64,000 bases of DNA from Pseudanabaena galeata CCNP1313 (GCF_029910235.1 NZ_CP112874.1:186001-250000), one strand, 5' to 3'. Counted from the stretch's first letter, positions 17,265 through 26,435 are shown. The notes: generated by a model from the sequence alone, not told the origin. Made by a program: numbers and translations.

Positions 17265-18131
17265 ATGGATAATCATGATTCCTATAATCTTGCTGAAGCA
17301 TTGCTAGAGGCTCGAAATCTAGTCGGTGGCTATGGTAAGCAGACAATTTTGCAGGATGTGTCCCTATCTCTCCATAAAGGCGAATGGTTGAGTTTAGTAG
17401 GTGCAAATGGTTCAGGCAAATCAACTTTGTTGAAGCTATGCAGTCGAATTCTGACACCGCAAACGGGAACGGTTTTACTGGATGGCAAAGCAATCCATCA
17501 ACAGCCTGCCAATGTTGTCGCTAGGCAGTTAGCGATTTTGCCACAACAGCAAACGATTCCATCGGGATTGACGGTGCGACAACTAGTCAGCCTTGGACGC
17601 ACACCCCATCAACCTTGGTGGCAATGGGATCTGAATGTCGAGGATCGGCAAATGGTGGAAACAGCGATCGCTCAAACTCAACTCACAGAATTAAGCGATC
17701 GCCCCGTTGAGCAGCTTTCAGGTGGTGAGCGCCAAAGAGCTTTCCTAGCCTTAACCCTAGCGCAAGATCCTCAAGTTCTCTTATTGGATGAACCAACCAC
17801 ATTTTTGGATTTGCATCATCAATTAGAACTATTGGAACTGCTGAAGACGCTCAATCAAGAGCGGCAATTGTCAATCGTTACGGTGCTGCATGACATTAAC
17901 CTAGCGATGCGCTATAGCGATCGCCTAGCGATGTTAAAGCATGGTGTGATCAAAGCGATCGGGCGATCGGCTGATGTGATCACTCCTGAAAATCTGCGTC
18001 AAGTCTTTGATGTGGAAGCAGTGACGCTCATTACGCCTGTGGGTTTGCAGATCTGTTTGCTTTCGCCATCGCATACTTTAGTCAAGAGTCGCGATGTGAA
18101 GCCCTCACCCCCCAGCCCCCTCTCCCATTAA
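17265..18131 (+). CDS. FecE/HmuV-like ABC transporter ATP-binding protein with repeat-derived C-terminus
   Basis: Powers import through the FecCD permease. Walker A is VGANGSGKSTL, the signature is QLSGGERQRAFLAL, Walker B is VLLLDEPTTFLDLHHQ and the switch His lies in VTVLHDINLAMRY. I chose the ATG at 17265, two bases after the permease stop, over a longer in-frame start inside the permease gene. The last ten residues (KPSPPSPLSH) and the stop are encoded by repeat element C, so the original end was replaced. It is the only ATPase for the two transporter halves in the window. Confidence 0.93.
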   Translation: MDNHDSYNLAEALLEARNLVGGYGKQTILQDVSLSLHKGEWLSLVGANGSGKSTLLKLCSRILTPQTGTVLLDGKAIHQQPANVVARQLAILPQQQTIPSGLTVRQLVSLGRTPHQPWWQWDLNVEDRQMVETAIAQTQLTELSDRPVEQLSGGERQRAFLALTLAQDPQVLLLDEPTTFLDLHHQLELLELLKTLNQERQLSIVTVLHDINLAMRYSDRLAMLKHGVIKAIGRSADVITPENLRQVFDVEAVTLITPVGLQICLLSPSHTLVKSRDVKPSPPSPLSH

Positions 18132-18181
18132 GGGAGAGGGGGAGTAAGACGAATCTCTTGTTCCCCTCTCCCTGAATGGGA

Positions 18182-18348
18182 GCTACGGTGTACACACAAG
18201 TTATCAGCTATATCGTGAGTTACTAATGATCCCCCTCAATCCCCCTTGAAAAGGGGGAAGAAGAAAATTCTCCCCCCTTTTTCAAGGGGGGCTGGGGGGG
18301 ATCTAAACCTTAAAACGTAGACAGGAAGACTTGTGTGTACACGGTAGC
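18182..18348. mobile_element. Miniature element B, copy 1
   Basis: 167 bp with terminal inverted repeats GCTACGGTGTACACACAAGT and ACTTGTGTGTACACGGTAGC (one mismatch). The interior is the shared D core hairpin (GATCCCCCTCAATCCCCCTT...GGGGGGCTGGGGGGGATC). It is inserted in element C. Confidence 0.85.
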
Positions 18349-18405
18349 CCATTCAGGGAGAGGGGGAGTAAGACGAATCTCTTGTTCCCCTCTCCCTGAA
18401 TGGGA

Positions 18406-18582
18406 GCTACGGTGTACACACAAGTTATCAGCTATATCGTGAGTTACTAATGATCCCCCTCAATCCCCCTTGCAAAGGGGGAAGAAGAAAATTTAATTTA
18501 TTCTCCCCCCTTTTTTAAGGGGGGCTGGGGGGGGATCTAAACCTTAAAACGTAGACAGGAAGACTTGTGTGTACACGGTAGC
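18406..18582. mobile_element. Miniature element B, copy 2
   Basis: 177 bp with the same ends as copy 1. The interior differs by an AATTTAATTTATTCTCC tract. It sits in the same position of a duplicated C segment, so duplication of an already inserted B followed by divergence is likely. Confidence 0.85.
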
Positions 18583-18742
18583 CCATTAAGGGAGAGGGGG
18601 AGTAAGACGAATCTCTTGTTCCCCTCTCCCAAAAGGGGAGAGGGGTTAGGGGTGAGGGTCTTACAATTCCAAACAAAAAGGGCAAGCGCCAACTTGCCCT
18701 CAAATATCGAATTTATCAATATCAAATCGACATCAATATCAT

Positions 18743-21409
18743 ATGAAACTTCATTACATTCTGCTCAGGAATGCTGCTTTTTTATTGTTTAGCATTCCCG
18801 CTCTGGTTTTCCTTGAAGACGTAGCGATCGCTGAAAATGTTCCCAATAACTTAGCAATTCTCACAGAAAACAAGGGGCTTAAGCCCCTTGCCTCACAACT
18901 TGCCCAAGCCGCCCCTGTACAAATCACCAATGTGCAGATCAATCCCACTAGCAGCCGCTTAGAGATTATTCTGGAAACCGCAGAGGGGCGATCGCTGCAA
19001 ATTGACACTAATAACTTTCGGATTGAAGGTAATAATCTCGTTGCTGATATTCCCAATGCGGTGTTAGCAATTCCCGATCAGCAGGAATTTACCAGCGCCA
19101 ATCCCACGGCAGAAATTAGTAACATCAGCCTGACACAATTAGAGGGAAGCACGATCCGCGTCAATGTGGCTGGCAAAGATAAACCGCCTGTGCAAGAAGT
19201 CACTTTAAAAACTCAAGGTGTTCTCTACAGCCTCAATCGCGATGATGATCCCGATGAAGAGATTACGATTACGGGGGCAAGGCGGGCGCGTCCTGTGAGA
19301 CTCACCCCTGGTTCGATTAGCGTCATTGATGCCGACAAAATCGATCAAAATCTCACCCAAGATCTGCGCGATCTTTTTCGCTATGAGCCTAATGTTTCTG
19401 TTGGTAACAATCGCCGCTATGGATTGCAGGATATAAATATTCGTGGACTAGGCGGTAATCGCGTTCTCATTCTCAATGATGGCGTGCGCCTTCCTAATCA
19501 GTTTTCCTTCGGCACACCTTCAATTGGGCGTGACTATGTGGATATTGAGACTTTGCAACGAGTAGAAGTTGTGCGAGGGCCTGCTTCGGCACTCTATGGC
19601 AGTGATGCCCTCGGTGGTGTGGTCAGTTTCCGTACCATTGACCCAGAGGATTTACTCAAAAAGCGTCCCGATCAATCGGTTGTGACCAGTCTATCCACCA
19701 ATTACGAAACCACCGATCGCAGTTTTACAAATACCGCCGCGATCGCTTTTCGAGATGGCAATTTTGAAGGCTTACTGGGATATACGCGCCGTGATGGAGC
19801 CGAGGCAAGGGTTCCCACGGGTAACGAGTTTGTCGATAGCCGTAGCAATGCCCGAAATAATTGGCTTGCGAAATTGGTATATCGCATTGATTCCACTAGT
19901 AAGATCGGCGTGGCGGCGGAGATTTTCCGCAATCGCGATGACTTTAGACTTGCGCCGATTACAGTGGCAGGCTTGCTAGGACCAGCAGGATTTCGGGGGC
20001 AGGATGAAACGATCAATTACAACACTTCCCGCGATCGCTTCAGTATTTCCTACGATTACAACGATCCCAACAGCACGGGATTCTTAACTGCCGCCAAAGC
20101 GATGCTCTATTACCAAAATGCCAATGTCGATGAATTTCGATTTACCGACTTTGTGAGAACAGGGGCAGGCGTGGATCGCCGTCGAACTCGCAATCTTGCA
20201 AACACCTTTAGCGATCGCATCTTGGGTGGTGAAGTTCAATTCCAAAGCCAATTTAAAATCGATCAGATTCCGAATATTCTCACCTATGGATTTGATATTT
20301 CTAACACCAGCAATCAAAGGATTCGCAATGGCATCGAAAATCGTTTTAATGCGGCTGGAACCAATATCCTGAGTACCAATGTGGTTGGTGCTGACAGTTT
20401 TCCAGTTAAAGATTTTCCTGATTCTGATACCTTCCGTTTAGGGATATACGCCCAGAATGAATTTAACTTTAGCGATACCTTCTCCGTAATTGCAGGTTTG
20501 CGCTTTGACTCCTATAAACTCACCACCAAACTCGATCAACTTTTTCTTAATAATTCCCCCAGTGTGATCGCGGCGGATTTCAGCGATTCGGCAGTTTCCC
20601 CTAGTCTTGGCTTTGTTTGGCAAACTACCCCCGAATGGACGTTAGTGGGACGCTATGCCAAGGGATTCCGCACTCCCTTATATAGTGAAATTAATGCTGG
20701 TTTTACAAATCTAACTAATCCTTTCAATCGCTATCAAACCCTCTCAAATCCTAACCTCAGACCAGAAACCAGTGACACCTTTGAGCTAGGGATTCGTGCG
20801 AACTATCCCCAGTTTAATTTTGCCCTGACAGGCTTTTACAACAGCTATAACAACTTTATTCAATCCTTTGCGAGCTTAGGTAGGGGAACGGTTAATGGCA
20901 TTCCCAATGTCAACCTCTTTCAGACTCAGAACGTGGCGCGAGCGAGTACCTATGGCTTTGAGCTAAGTGGTGAATATCGCTTTAGCCCTGAAAAGCATGG
21001 CTTTAGCCTCATTTCGGCTCTGGGTCTGACCGTTGGCGACAATTTGACTACCAATCAACCTTTGGAAACCGTCGATCCAATTAAGTTAGTGACAGGGCTG
21101 CGTTATCGCGCTCCCGAAGATCTATGGGGTGCAGATTTGATCGCCACCTTTGCGGGGCAGCCTCGACTCGCCAGTAATCGTCCTGCCAATTCCTATACGC
21201 CCCAAGGCTATACTGTGATTGACCTGACAGGATTTTATAAGATCACTCCCCAACTCACTTTAAATATGGGCATCTTCAATTTATTTAATAGTCAATATTT
21301 CCTCTATTCCGATGTACGTCCCTTGGTTACGGCTCCTGCGCCGACGGATCTGGCTAGATTTGCCCAACCAGGAGTCAGTTTGAGAGCAGGTTTGACTTTT
21401 GTGTTTTAA
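18743..21409 (+). CDS. AMIN-domain TonB-dependent outer-membrane receptor, heme/hemoglobin-receptor type
   Basis: 888 residues: a signal peptide (about 1-30), an AMIN domain (about 58-150, VQITNVQINPTSSRLEIILE) that in cyanobacteria binds the cell wall, a plug domain (IRGLGGNRVLILNDGVRL, RVEVVRGPASALYGSDALGG) and a 22-strand barrel ending LRAGLTFVF. The plug and the FRTP...NPNLRPE pair resemble heme and hemoglobin receptors, but there is no His between them, where HemR-type receptors keep one, so heme specificity is uncertain. A 20-bp palindrome repeat is read as codons near residue 45. It follows the permease-ATPase pair. Confidence 0.9.
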   Translation: MKLHYILLRNAAFLLFSIPALVFLEDVAIAENVPNNLAILTENKGLKPLASQLAQAAPVQITNVQINPTSSRLEIILETAEGRSLQIDTNNFRIEGNNLVADIPNAVLAIPDQQEFTSANPTAEISNISLTQLEGSTIRVNVAGKDKPPVQEVTLKTQGVLYSLNRDDDPDEEITITGARRARPVRLTPGSISVIDADKIDQNLTQDLRDLFRYEPNVSVGNNRRYGLQDINIRGLGGNRVLILNDGVRLPNQFSFGTPSIGRDYVDIETLQRVEVVRGPASALYGSDALGGVVSFRTIDPEDLLKKRPDQSVVTSLSTNYETTDRSFTNTAAIAFRDGNFEGLLGYTRRDGAEARVPTGNEFVDSRSNARNNWLAKLVYRIDSTSKIGVAAEIFRNRDDFRLAPITVAGLLGPAGFRGQDETINYNTSRDRFSISYDYNDPNSTGFLTAAKAMLYYQNANVDEFRFTDFVRTGAGVDRRRTRNLANTFSDRILGGEVQFQSQFKIDQIPNILTYGFDISNTSNQRIRNGIENRFNAAGTNILSTNVVGADSFPVKDFPDSDTFRLGIYAQNEFNFSDTFSVIAGLRFDSYKLTTKLDQLFLNNSPSVIAADFSDSAVSPSLGFVWQTTPEWTLVGRYAKGFRTPLYSEINAGFTNLTNPFNRYQTLSNPNLRPETSDTFELGIRANYPQFNFALTGFYNSYNNFIQSFASLGRGTVNGIPNVNLFQTQNVARASTYGFELSGEYRFSPEKHGFSLISALGLTVGDNLTTNQPLETVDPIKLVTGLRYRAPEDLWGADLIATFAGQPRLASNRPANSYTPQGYTVIDLTGFYKITPQLTLNMGIFNLFNSQYFLYSDVRPLVTAPAPTDLARFAQPGVSLRAGLTFVF

Positions 21410-21412
21410 ATA

Positions 21413-21698
21413 CCCTCACCCCCCAGCCCCCTCTCCCATTAAGGCTACCGTGTACATACAAGTCTCTCTGTCTACGTTTCAGGGCTTAGATCCCCCCCAG
21501 CCCCCCTTAAAAAGGGGGGAGAATAGATTAAATTTTCTTCTTCCCCCTTTTTAAGGGGGATTGAGGGGGATCTTTAGTAACTCGCGCTATAGCTGATAAC
21601 TTGTGTGTACACCGTAGCCCATTGAGGGAGAGGGGGAGTAAGACAAATTTCTTGTTCCCCTCTCCCTTAATGGGGAGAGGTGCCGCCATCGGTGAGGG
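21413..21698. repeat. Element C with an inverted B element inside
   Basis: C begins three bases after the receptor stop (CCCTCACCCCCCAGCCCC) and ends GGTGAGGG at 21698. It is split by an inverted copy of B at 21444-21618 (GGCTACCGTGTACATACAAG ... AACTTGTGTGTACACCGTAG). This fills most of the 330-bp gap before the VOC fusion gene. Confidence 0.87.
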
Positions 21699-21739
21699 TT
21701 GTATTGATCAATTCTTTTTCTATTCAGGAGCAATTAAAA

Positions 21740-22582
21740 GTGACTATTCAATTCCGACATATCATGCTGATGATCAAAGATGTGCCTGCGGCGGTGAAGT
21801 TCTATCAGGAAGGCTTAGGGCTAACGGTGGTCAACGCCAGTCCCAACATGGCAGAACTAGATGCAGACGGCACAAAAATCATCATCCACGGTGCTGAGAA
21901 TCAAGCCGAAGTAGGCGGATCGCCTATTCTTAGTTTTCATGTCGCTGATTTGCAAGAGACGATCGCCAAATTAGAATCCCTCGGCGCATCCTTACAGGGG
22001 CGGGTGCGTGAACCCTCCTTTGGTAAAGTTGCCGCCATGCGATCGCCCGAAGGACATTTGCTAAGCTTGTTACAACCAAAATCTTCAAGTGAGAGGGCAA
22101 TGTCTTTTGAAGAAGCGATCGCCTATACCGAGACCCTGCTATCGCGCACCGATCTTGATGATGCTCAACTGCAATCGGAAATTACCAATCTTGTCAAAAC
22201 CGCCAATGGAGCTAGAGGCTTTTTCGTTTGCTTCTTGACAGGAGAATGGGAACTTGCCGACAACCCTAGCCCTGCAATCATTCAAGCTTTGCAAGCCGAA
22301 CCGAATGCGATCGCTGAATTGCTAGTCAAAAACCTCGCCATGTCCACCGCTATGGCAATTACTCATCGCCGCAATGGAGATGCAGAACAAGCACAAGGTT
22401 CCGATCGCGTGGCGAAACGCACATCTCTATTAATTGAGAAAGTCGATCTATCTGAAGTGCAAGCGATCGCTACTCAAATGAAGGATTCGGCTAAGACCAA
22501 TGCTGGAGACTATGCCGCTTTCCTTGAGAAATGGGGCTATGACGATGAGCAGAAAATTGCGATCGCTAATGTTTTAGGTTAG
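21740..22582 (+). CDS. VOC-domain protein fused to an unrecognised C-terminal domain
   Basis: The GTG start at 21740 is fixed by AGGAG at 21726-21730; an upstream in-frame ATG lies in repeat C and has no support. Residues 1 to about 116 are a VOC domain (FRHIMLMIKDVPAAVKFYQE, ILSFHVADLQETIAKLESLG, MRSPEGHLLSLLQ). Residues about 121-280 are an alpha-rich domain I do not recognise (GARGFFVCFLTGEWELADNP). An internal ATG at 22100 after GAGAGG could start the second domain alone. Its place between receptor and binding protein suggests a part in handling the imported ligand. The function is unknown. Confidence 0.8.
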   Translation: MTIQFRHIMLMIKDVPAAVKFYQEGLGLTVVNASPNMAELDADGTKIIIHGAENQAEVGGSPILSFHVADLQETIAKLESLGASLQGRVREPSFGKVAAMRSPEGHLLSLLQPKSSSERAMSFEEAIAYTETLLSRTDLDDAQLQSEITNLVKTANGARGFFVCFLTGEWELADNPSPAIIQALQAEPNAIAELLVKNLAMSTAMAITHRRNGDAEQAQGSDRVAKRTSLLIEKVDLSEVQAIATQMKDSAKTNAGDYAAFLEKWGYDDEQKIAIANVLG

Positions 22583-22587
22583 CAAAG

Positions 22588-22663
22588 AGATCCCCCTCAA
22601 TCCCCCTTGTAAAGGGGGAAGAAGAAAATTCTCCCCCCTTTACAAGGGGGGCTGGGGGGATCT
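22588..22663. repeat. Core repeat D, naked copy
   Basis: A 76-bp imperfect hairpin, AGATCCCCCTCAATCCCCCT to GGGGGGCTGGGGGGATCT, the same core found inside elements A and B but without their ends. It follows the VOC fusion stop by 5 bp. Confidence 0.9.
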
Positions 22664-22697
22664 TTCCTTTTGCTCATCGAAAGTAATTCGTAGATTT

Positions 22698-22731
22698 GTA
22701 GGGTGCGTTACGCTTCGCTAACGCACCCTAC
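22698..22731. repeat. GTAGGGTGCGTTA palindromic repeat
   Basis: GTAGGGTGCGTTA and TAACGCACCCTAC flank CGCTTCGC. This sequence is a common dispersed repeat of cyanobacterial genomes. It lies between the VOC fusion and the binding-protein gene. Confidence 0.8.
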
Positions 22732-22762
22732 GCAAGATCCAAATTATCAATGGCTTATAATT

Positions 22763-23686
22763 ATGATTTATCGAGTATTTCAATTTATGCGATCGCTAAG
22801 AAATTGGGTAATTATTTCCCTAATCGCCATATTTACCATAGCTTGCAACCCTGCGATCCCTTCCCAATCTACGGCTCCAACAACACCCGTACAATCCCCA
22901 ACCGCCGAGGTTAAACCCGTTGGCGCTTCTAAAGTGGTTGCTTTAACTTCGCTTTCCGCCGATATTGTGCATCGCTTAGACAAAACGAAACTAGTCGGTA
23001 TTCCTGGAAGTCGCTTATTGAGAGAGAATGCCGAAATCTCTAAAATCACCCAAGTCAGCGAAGGACAAACCCCACCAAATTTAGAGAAAATCATTGCCCT
23101 CAAACCTGACTTAGTAATTGGTGCATCAGGGTTTCATGATCAGGTTCTTGCTAAGTTGAAGGAGCTAGGTATTAAGACCATGACCTCTAGCATTACCAGT
23201 TGGCAGTCCTTAGAGGAATTAACCAAGGCGATCGCCACTGAAATACAAGTCGATCCCACCGCTCTAATTCAGTCCTATCAATCACTAATTTCTGCTAAGG
23301 CGACTACTCCCAAATCAACCCTCGTTCTCGTCAGTTCGCAGCCTATTCTTGCACCTAATAAAAATAGTTGGGCAGGGGATTTATTAACTCAGTTCCAAAT
23401 TAATAATGCGGCTGCCGAGTTACAAGGTCAAAGCCCTATGCGAGGCTACATAACACTTTCAGCGGAAAAGGTTTTAGAAGCGAATCCTCAGGTTCTCATT
23501 CTCGTTGATGTTGGTGATGGCACAATTAATAAATTAAAGGAAACTCCCTTTTGGAATAAGCTCGATGCAGTGACCAGCGATCGCGTTTACACCTTCGACT
23601 ATTTTGGACTAGTCAATCCTGGAAGCATTGATGCAATTACTAAAGCATGTAACAAGTTACAGGAGATTGTTAAAACCAATGCTTGA
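22763..23686 (+). CDS. ABC substrate-binding lipoprotein (HmuT/BtuF type)
   Basis: Periplasmic-side binding protein delivering the ligand to the FecCD permease. The signal with lipobox is WVIISLIAIFTIAC followed by Asn-Pro, so the mature protein is lipid anchored. Two lobes are joined by a long helix: VVALTSLSADIVHRLDKTKL and KPDLVIGASGFHDQVL, then LEANPQVLILVDVGDG. The length (307 residues) and gene direction match the plus-strand uptake genes. I chose the ATG at 22763; a longer in-frame start at 22703 gives no signal-like sequence. Confidence 0.9.
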   Translation: MIYRVFQFMRSLRNWVIISLIAIFTIACNPAIPSQSTAPTTPVQSPTAEVKPVGASKVVALTSLSADIVHRLDKTKLVGIPGSRLLRENAEISKITQVSEGQTPPNLEKIIALKPDLVIGASGFHDQVLAKLKELGIKTMTSSITSWQSLEELTKAIATEIQVDPTALIQSYQSLISAKATTPKSTLVLVSSQPILAPNKNSWAGDLLTQFQINNAAAELQGQSPMRGYITLSAEKVLEANPQVLILVDVGDGTINKLKETPFWNKLDAVTSDRVYTFDYFGLVNPGSIDAITKACNKLQEIVKTNA

Positions 23687-23704
23687 GATCTCTCCATAAC
23701 ATTT

Positions 23705-23750
23705 TCAACTACAAAAAGGATGGTCTTAACATCATCTTTTTTGTAGTTGA
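23705..23750. terminator. Terminator hairpin after the binding-protein gene
   Basis: TCAACTACAAAAAGGATG and CATCTTTTTTGTAGTTGA pair over 18 bp with one G-U and carry T6 in the right arm. It closes the plus-strand uptake operon. A TATAGCAATCCTAAAT-type motif (23843-23858) follows before the convergent permease. Confidence 0.75.
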
Positions 23751-23898
23751 AGGCTTTCCCGAATATTATAGAGAGCCTAAGTGAGTTGTATGATGTGGAA
23801 AATTGTGAAACTACGCCTAAAAGCGACGTACTATCACAATCCATTTAGGATTGCTATAGTTTATATACTGATGCATCTCTTCTCTAAAGAAAATAGTG

Positions 23899-24927
23899 TT
23901 ACTTTCTTCTCAAAATTGTCCAGACCACAATCGGTGCGCCTAGGAGAGATGTTACGGAATTGAGAGGCAGTAGGGTTTTGTTGGGTAATTGCGTAACTAG
24001 ATCCGCCGCGATCGCTAAGTTTGCGCCGACTAGGATCGTGGCGGGGAGAATAATTCGGCAATCGGTGGAGCGAAATAGGGCGCGACAGAGGTGGGGGACA
24101 GCGACACCGAGAAAGGCGATCGGTCCACAGAATGCGGTGACGGTTCCTGCTAATAGGGCGACATTGATTACAATTCCTAATCTCAGTTTAGAAATTTGTG
24201 TGCCTAAACTGCGGGCTTGCATTTCCCCTAGCAGCATTGTATTCAGGGGCTTGATTGCGGCGATCGCTAATAATAATCCCAGCGAAATTGCGCCACATAG
24301 CATCGGTAATCTTGCTACCGTGACCCCTGCGAAACTGCCAAAAGTCCAGTTGATATAGGATTGCACCCGTTCGGGGGAACTGAAATAGAGCAAAATATTC
24401 ACCACTGCGCCTACGCCATAGCCCATCATTAGCCCTAAAACTAAGAGAGTGGTGGAATTCTGCACAAATTTGGAAGCGATCGCCACTAAACCCATGGAGA
24501 AAGCTGCACCAATACAAGCGGCGACTAAGGTGGATTCGCTGCCTAATACGGCACTGACTTGTCCTAATGCCTCCGTTGCCAGAATAGCGATCGCTACGCC
24601 TAAACTGGCTCCAGAGCTAACTCCCAATACAAAGGGACCCGCTAAGGGATTACCAAATAGAACCTGCATTTGTAAGCCACTGACGGCGAGGGCGGCTCCA
24701 CAAAAGATGGCGGTAAGAGCTTTAGGTAGCCGAAATTGCCAAAAAATCTGCGCCCAGCCTGTCTCAGGGGATTGATGAAGTATAATTTTGACGAGATCGG
24801 GGAGGGGAATCCATACGGAACCCACAACTAAGCTGGCGATCGCGCTTAATCCTAGGCTGATTAAAAGCGCGAGAAAAATTAGGGCGATCCGATGTTCTTT
24901 TAAGGAATATTTCAATGGGTAATCCAT
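23899..24927 (-). CDS. FecCD-family ABC transporter permease (second system)
   Basis: 342 residues, about ten helices. Marks are FWQFRLPKALTAIFCGAALA, SGLQMQVLFGNPLAGPFVLG and GVAVPHLCRALFRSTDCRII. It is the last gene of the minus-strand uptake cluster and converges on the plus-strand one. No ATP-binding gene is next to it, so it may use the FecE-like protein encoded at 17265-18131. The ligand is unknown. Confidence 0.92.
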   Translation of the reverse strand: MDYPLKYSLKEHRIALIFLALLISLGLSAIASLVVGSVWIPLPDLVKIILHQSPETGWAQIFWQFRLPKALTAIFCGAALAVSGLQMQVLFGNPLAGPFVLGVSSGASLGVAIAILATEALGQVSAVLGSESTLVAACIGAAFSMGLVAIASKFVQNSTTLLVLGLMMGYGVGAVVNILLYFSSPERVQSYINWTFGSFAGVTVARLPMLCGAISLGLLLAIAAIKPLNTMLLGEMQARSLGTQISKLRLGIVINVALLAGTVTAFCGPIAFLGVAVPHLCRALFRSTDCRIILPATILVGANLAIAADLVTQLPNKTLLPLNSVTSLLGAPIVVWTILRRK

Positions 24928-25001
24928 TCTTCTTGTTTATCCCTAACTTTTTGGGAAGTTACCTTATACATATAATTCATCAGCTACATTTTTATTCTTA
25001 A

Positions 25002-25077
25002 AGATCCCCCTCAATCCCCCTTGTAAAGGGGGAAGAAGAAAATTCTCCCCCCTTTACAAGGGGGGTGGGGGGGATCT
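25002..25077. repeat. Core repeat D, naked copy
   Basis: AGATCCCCCTCAATCCCCCT...GGTGGGGGGGATCT, 76 bp, nearly identical to 22588-22663. It lies between the second permease and its binding-protein gene. Confidence 0.9.
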
Positions 25078-25093
25078 ATTATGGTATTGCAAA

Positions 25094-26329
25094 TCATGGT
25101 TCAATTTTGCGGTAATAGAAGAGTTGATGATCGGGCATGAGTTCGGGATGAAAGATTTTTACAAGATCGGCGAGTACGACATCGGGACTGGTAATGCCGC
25201 TTTGCCAGTAGTCATTGCCACCTGTGGGACTGATGCGGGCATTGGCGCTATACATCTGTCCAGTTTGCCAAGCTTGAAAATCACGATAACGGATATCGGC
25301 TTTGGGAATGTCTTCTTTCTGTTTCCAATCTTGACTACCATTGAGCCAAAAATCTGCCGATCGCCCGCGTCGATAGACTTCTTCAAAACTGAGGGGATTA
25401 CTGCCAGAGGTGGGATCGTCTGCCCAAAGATATTCGGCTCCCGCATCGGTTAAATACTTTGCCACATAGCTTTTGCCACCTGCCACATACCAAGTACCAT
25501 TGCGATGAAATCCTGTAACTACAGTGGGCTTATTTTGAGCGGATTTGGCGATCGCCGCCACCTTTTCATAGCGAGCTTCCATCTCATCAAAAACTTGATT
25601 AGCGCGTTCTTCCTGATTAAAAAATAGGGCTGTAAACTTTAGCCATTCCGCCTGTCCGAGGGGACTAGATTCCATATATTCAGCATTCAGCCCCACTTTC
25701 AGCCCTGCTTCTAGAAGTTTAGGATGGCGATCGCGTTCGGGGCTGCCAGTGCCGAAGGTGGTCACGAGGGCAGGGCTGAGGGCTAATATTTTTTCCACAT
25801 TAACGGTGCTGCCCCGTCCCAGATCCTGTACTCCTTGGCTTTTGAGTTTTGTTTGAGTTTGCTGTCCATAGACCAGATCGAGGCTACTCATAGCAACGAG
25901 GCGATCGAGCAATCCCAGTTTCTCTAAGTGGGCAAGATGGGTGGTGGAGAGAATGGCGATCGATGGTACGGGAACTTGGATGATTTGGTCGGCGCTAAAT
26001 CCTTCGGGAATCGGCGTGCCGCATTGCACCAGCACATAACGGAATACCTGATTAGCGTTTTTCCAAGGTTGTTTGACAGTGATGATTTTGTAATGCTTAT
26101 GGTAGGACACATCAAAGCCGAGCGCGTGCTTAATCTTGGTTTTGACAGGAAAATAATCGCGATCGCTTTCGTATTTAGTAATGCAATTTGAGGAGGTGTT
26201 AGGGCTTTTAGAAGCCAAAGAATTGTTGGGAGCAGGAGAACTAAGGGCGATCGCGCAACCAGTTCCCATAGCCGCCAAACCTAGGCAGAGCAAGCTTAGA
26301 CTGAATTTACGCATAAATCTTTTGAACAT
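25094..26329 (-). CDS. ABC substrate-binding lipoprotein, iron-complex type (second system)
   Basis: 411 residues with lipobox LAAMGTGC near residue 25. It is longer than the plus-strand binding protein because of an extra N-terminal region (CITKYESDRDYFPVKTKIKH). The binding-protein fold marks are PVPSIAILSTTHLAHLEKLG, ALSPALVTTFGTGSPERD and VVTGFHRNGTWYVAGGKSYV. It faces the periplasm and should feed the permease at 23899-24927. The ATG at 26329 is used; a second ATG five codons later is possible. Confidence 0.9.
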   Translation of the reverse strand: MFKRFMRKFSLSLLCLGLAAMGTGCAIALSSPAPNNSLASKSPNTSSNCITKYESDRDYFPVKTKIKHALGFDVSYHKHYKIITVKQPWKNANQVFRYVLVQCGTPIPEGFSADQIIQVPVPSIAILSTTHLAHLEKLGLLDRLVAMSSLDLVYGQQTQTKLKSQGVQDLGRGSTVNVEKILALSPALVTTFGTGSPERDRHPKLLEAGLKVGLNAEYMESSPLGQAEWLKFTALFFNQEERANQVFDEMEARYEKVAAIAKSAQNKPTVVTGFHRNGTWYVAGGKSYVAKYLTDAGAEYLWADDPTSGSNPLSFEEVYRRGRSADFWLNGSQDWKQKEDIPKADIRYRDFQAWQTGQMYSANARISPTGGNDYWQSGITSPDVVLADLVKIFHPELMPDHQLFYYRKIEP

Positions 26330-26356
26330 TCTTTTGGGATGATTTAGATTTAGAAA

Positions 26357-26435
26357 AGATACCCCCCAGCACCCCTTGAAAAAAGGGGGGAGAATTATCT
26401 TCCTCCCCCTTTATAAGGGGGATTGAGGGGGATCT
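26357..26435. repeat. Core repeat D, inverted naked copy
   Basis: AGATACCCCCCAGCACCCCT...GGGGGATTGAGGGGGATCT, 79 bp, between the binding-protein and [2Fe-2S] genes. Confidence 0.88.

Larger units (their letters stand above)
18102..18658. repeat. Element C, expanded by two nested B elements
   Basis: Starts CCCTCACCCCCCAGCCCC and ends AGGGGTTAGGGGTGAGGG. The intact version of C is at 32994-33091 (98 bp). Here it holds two copies of B and a duplicated GGGAGAGGGGGAGTAAGACG segment, growing to about 557 bp. With a short AT-rich leader it accounts for the 611-bp gap before the TonB receptor gene. Confidence 0.88.
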
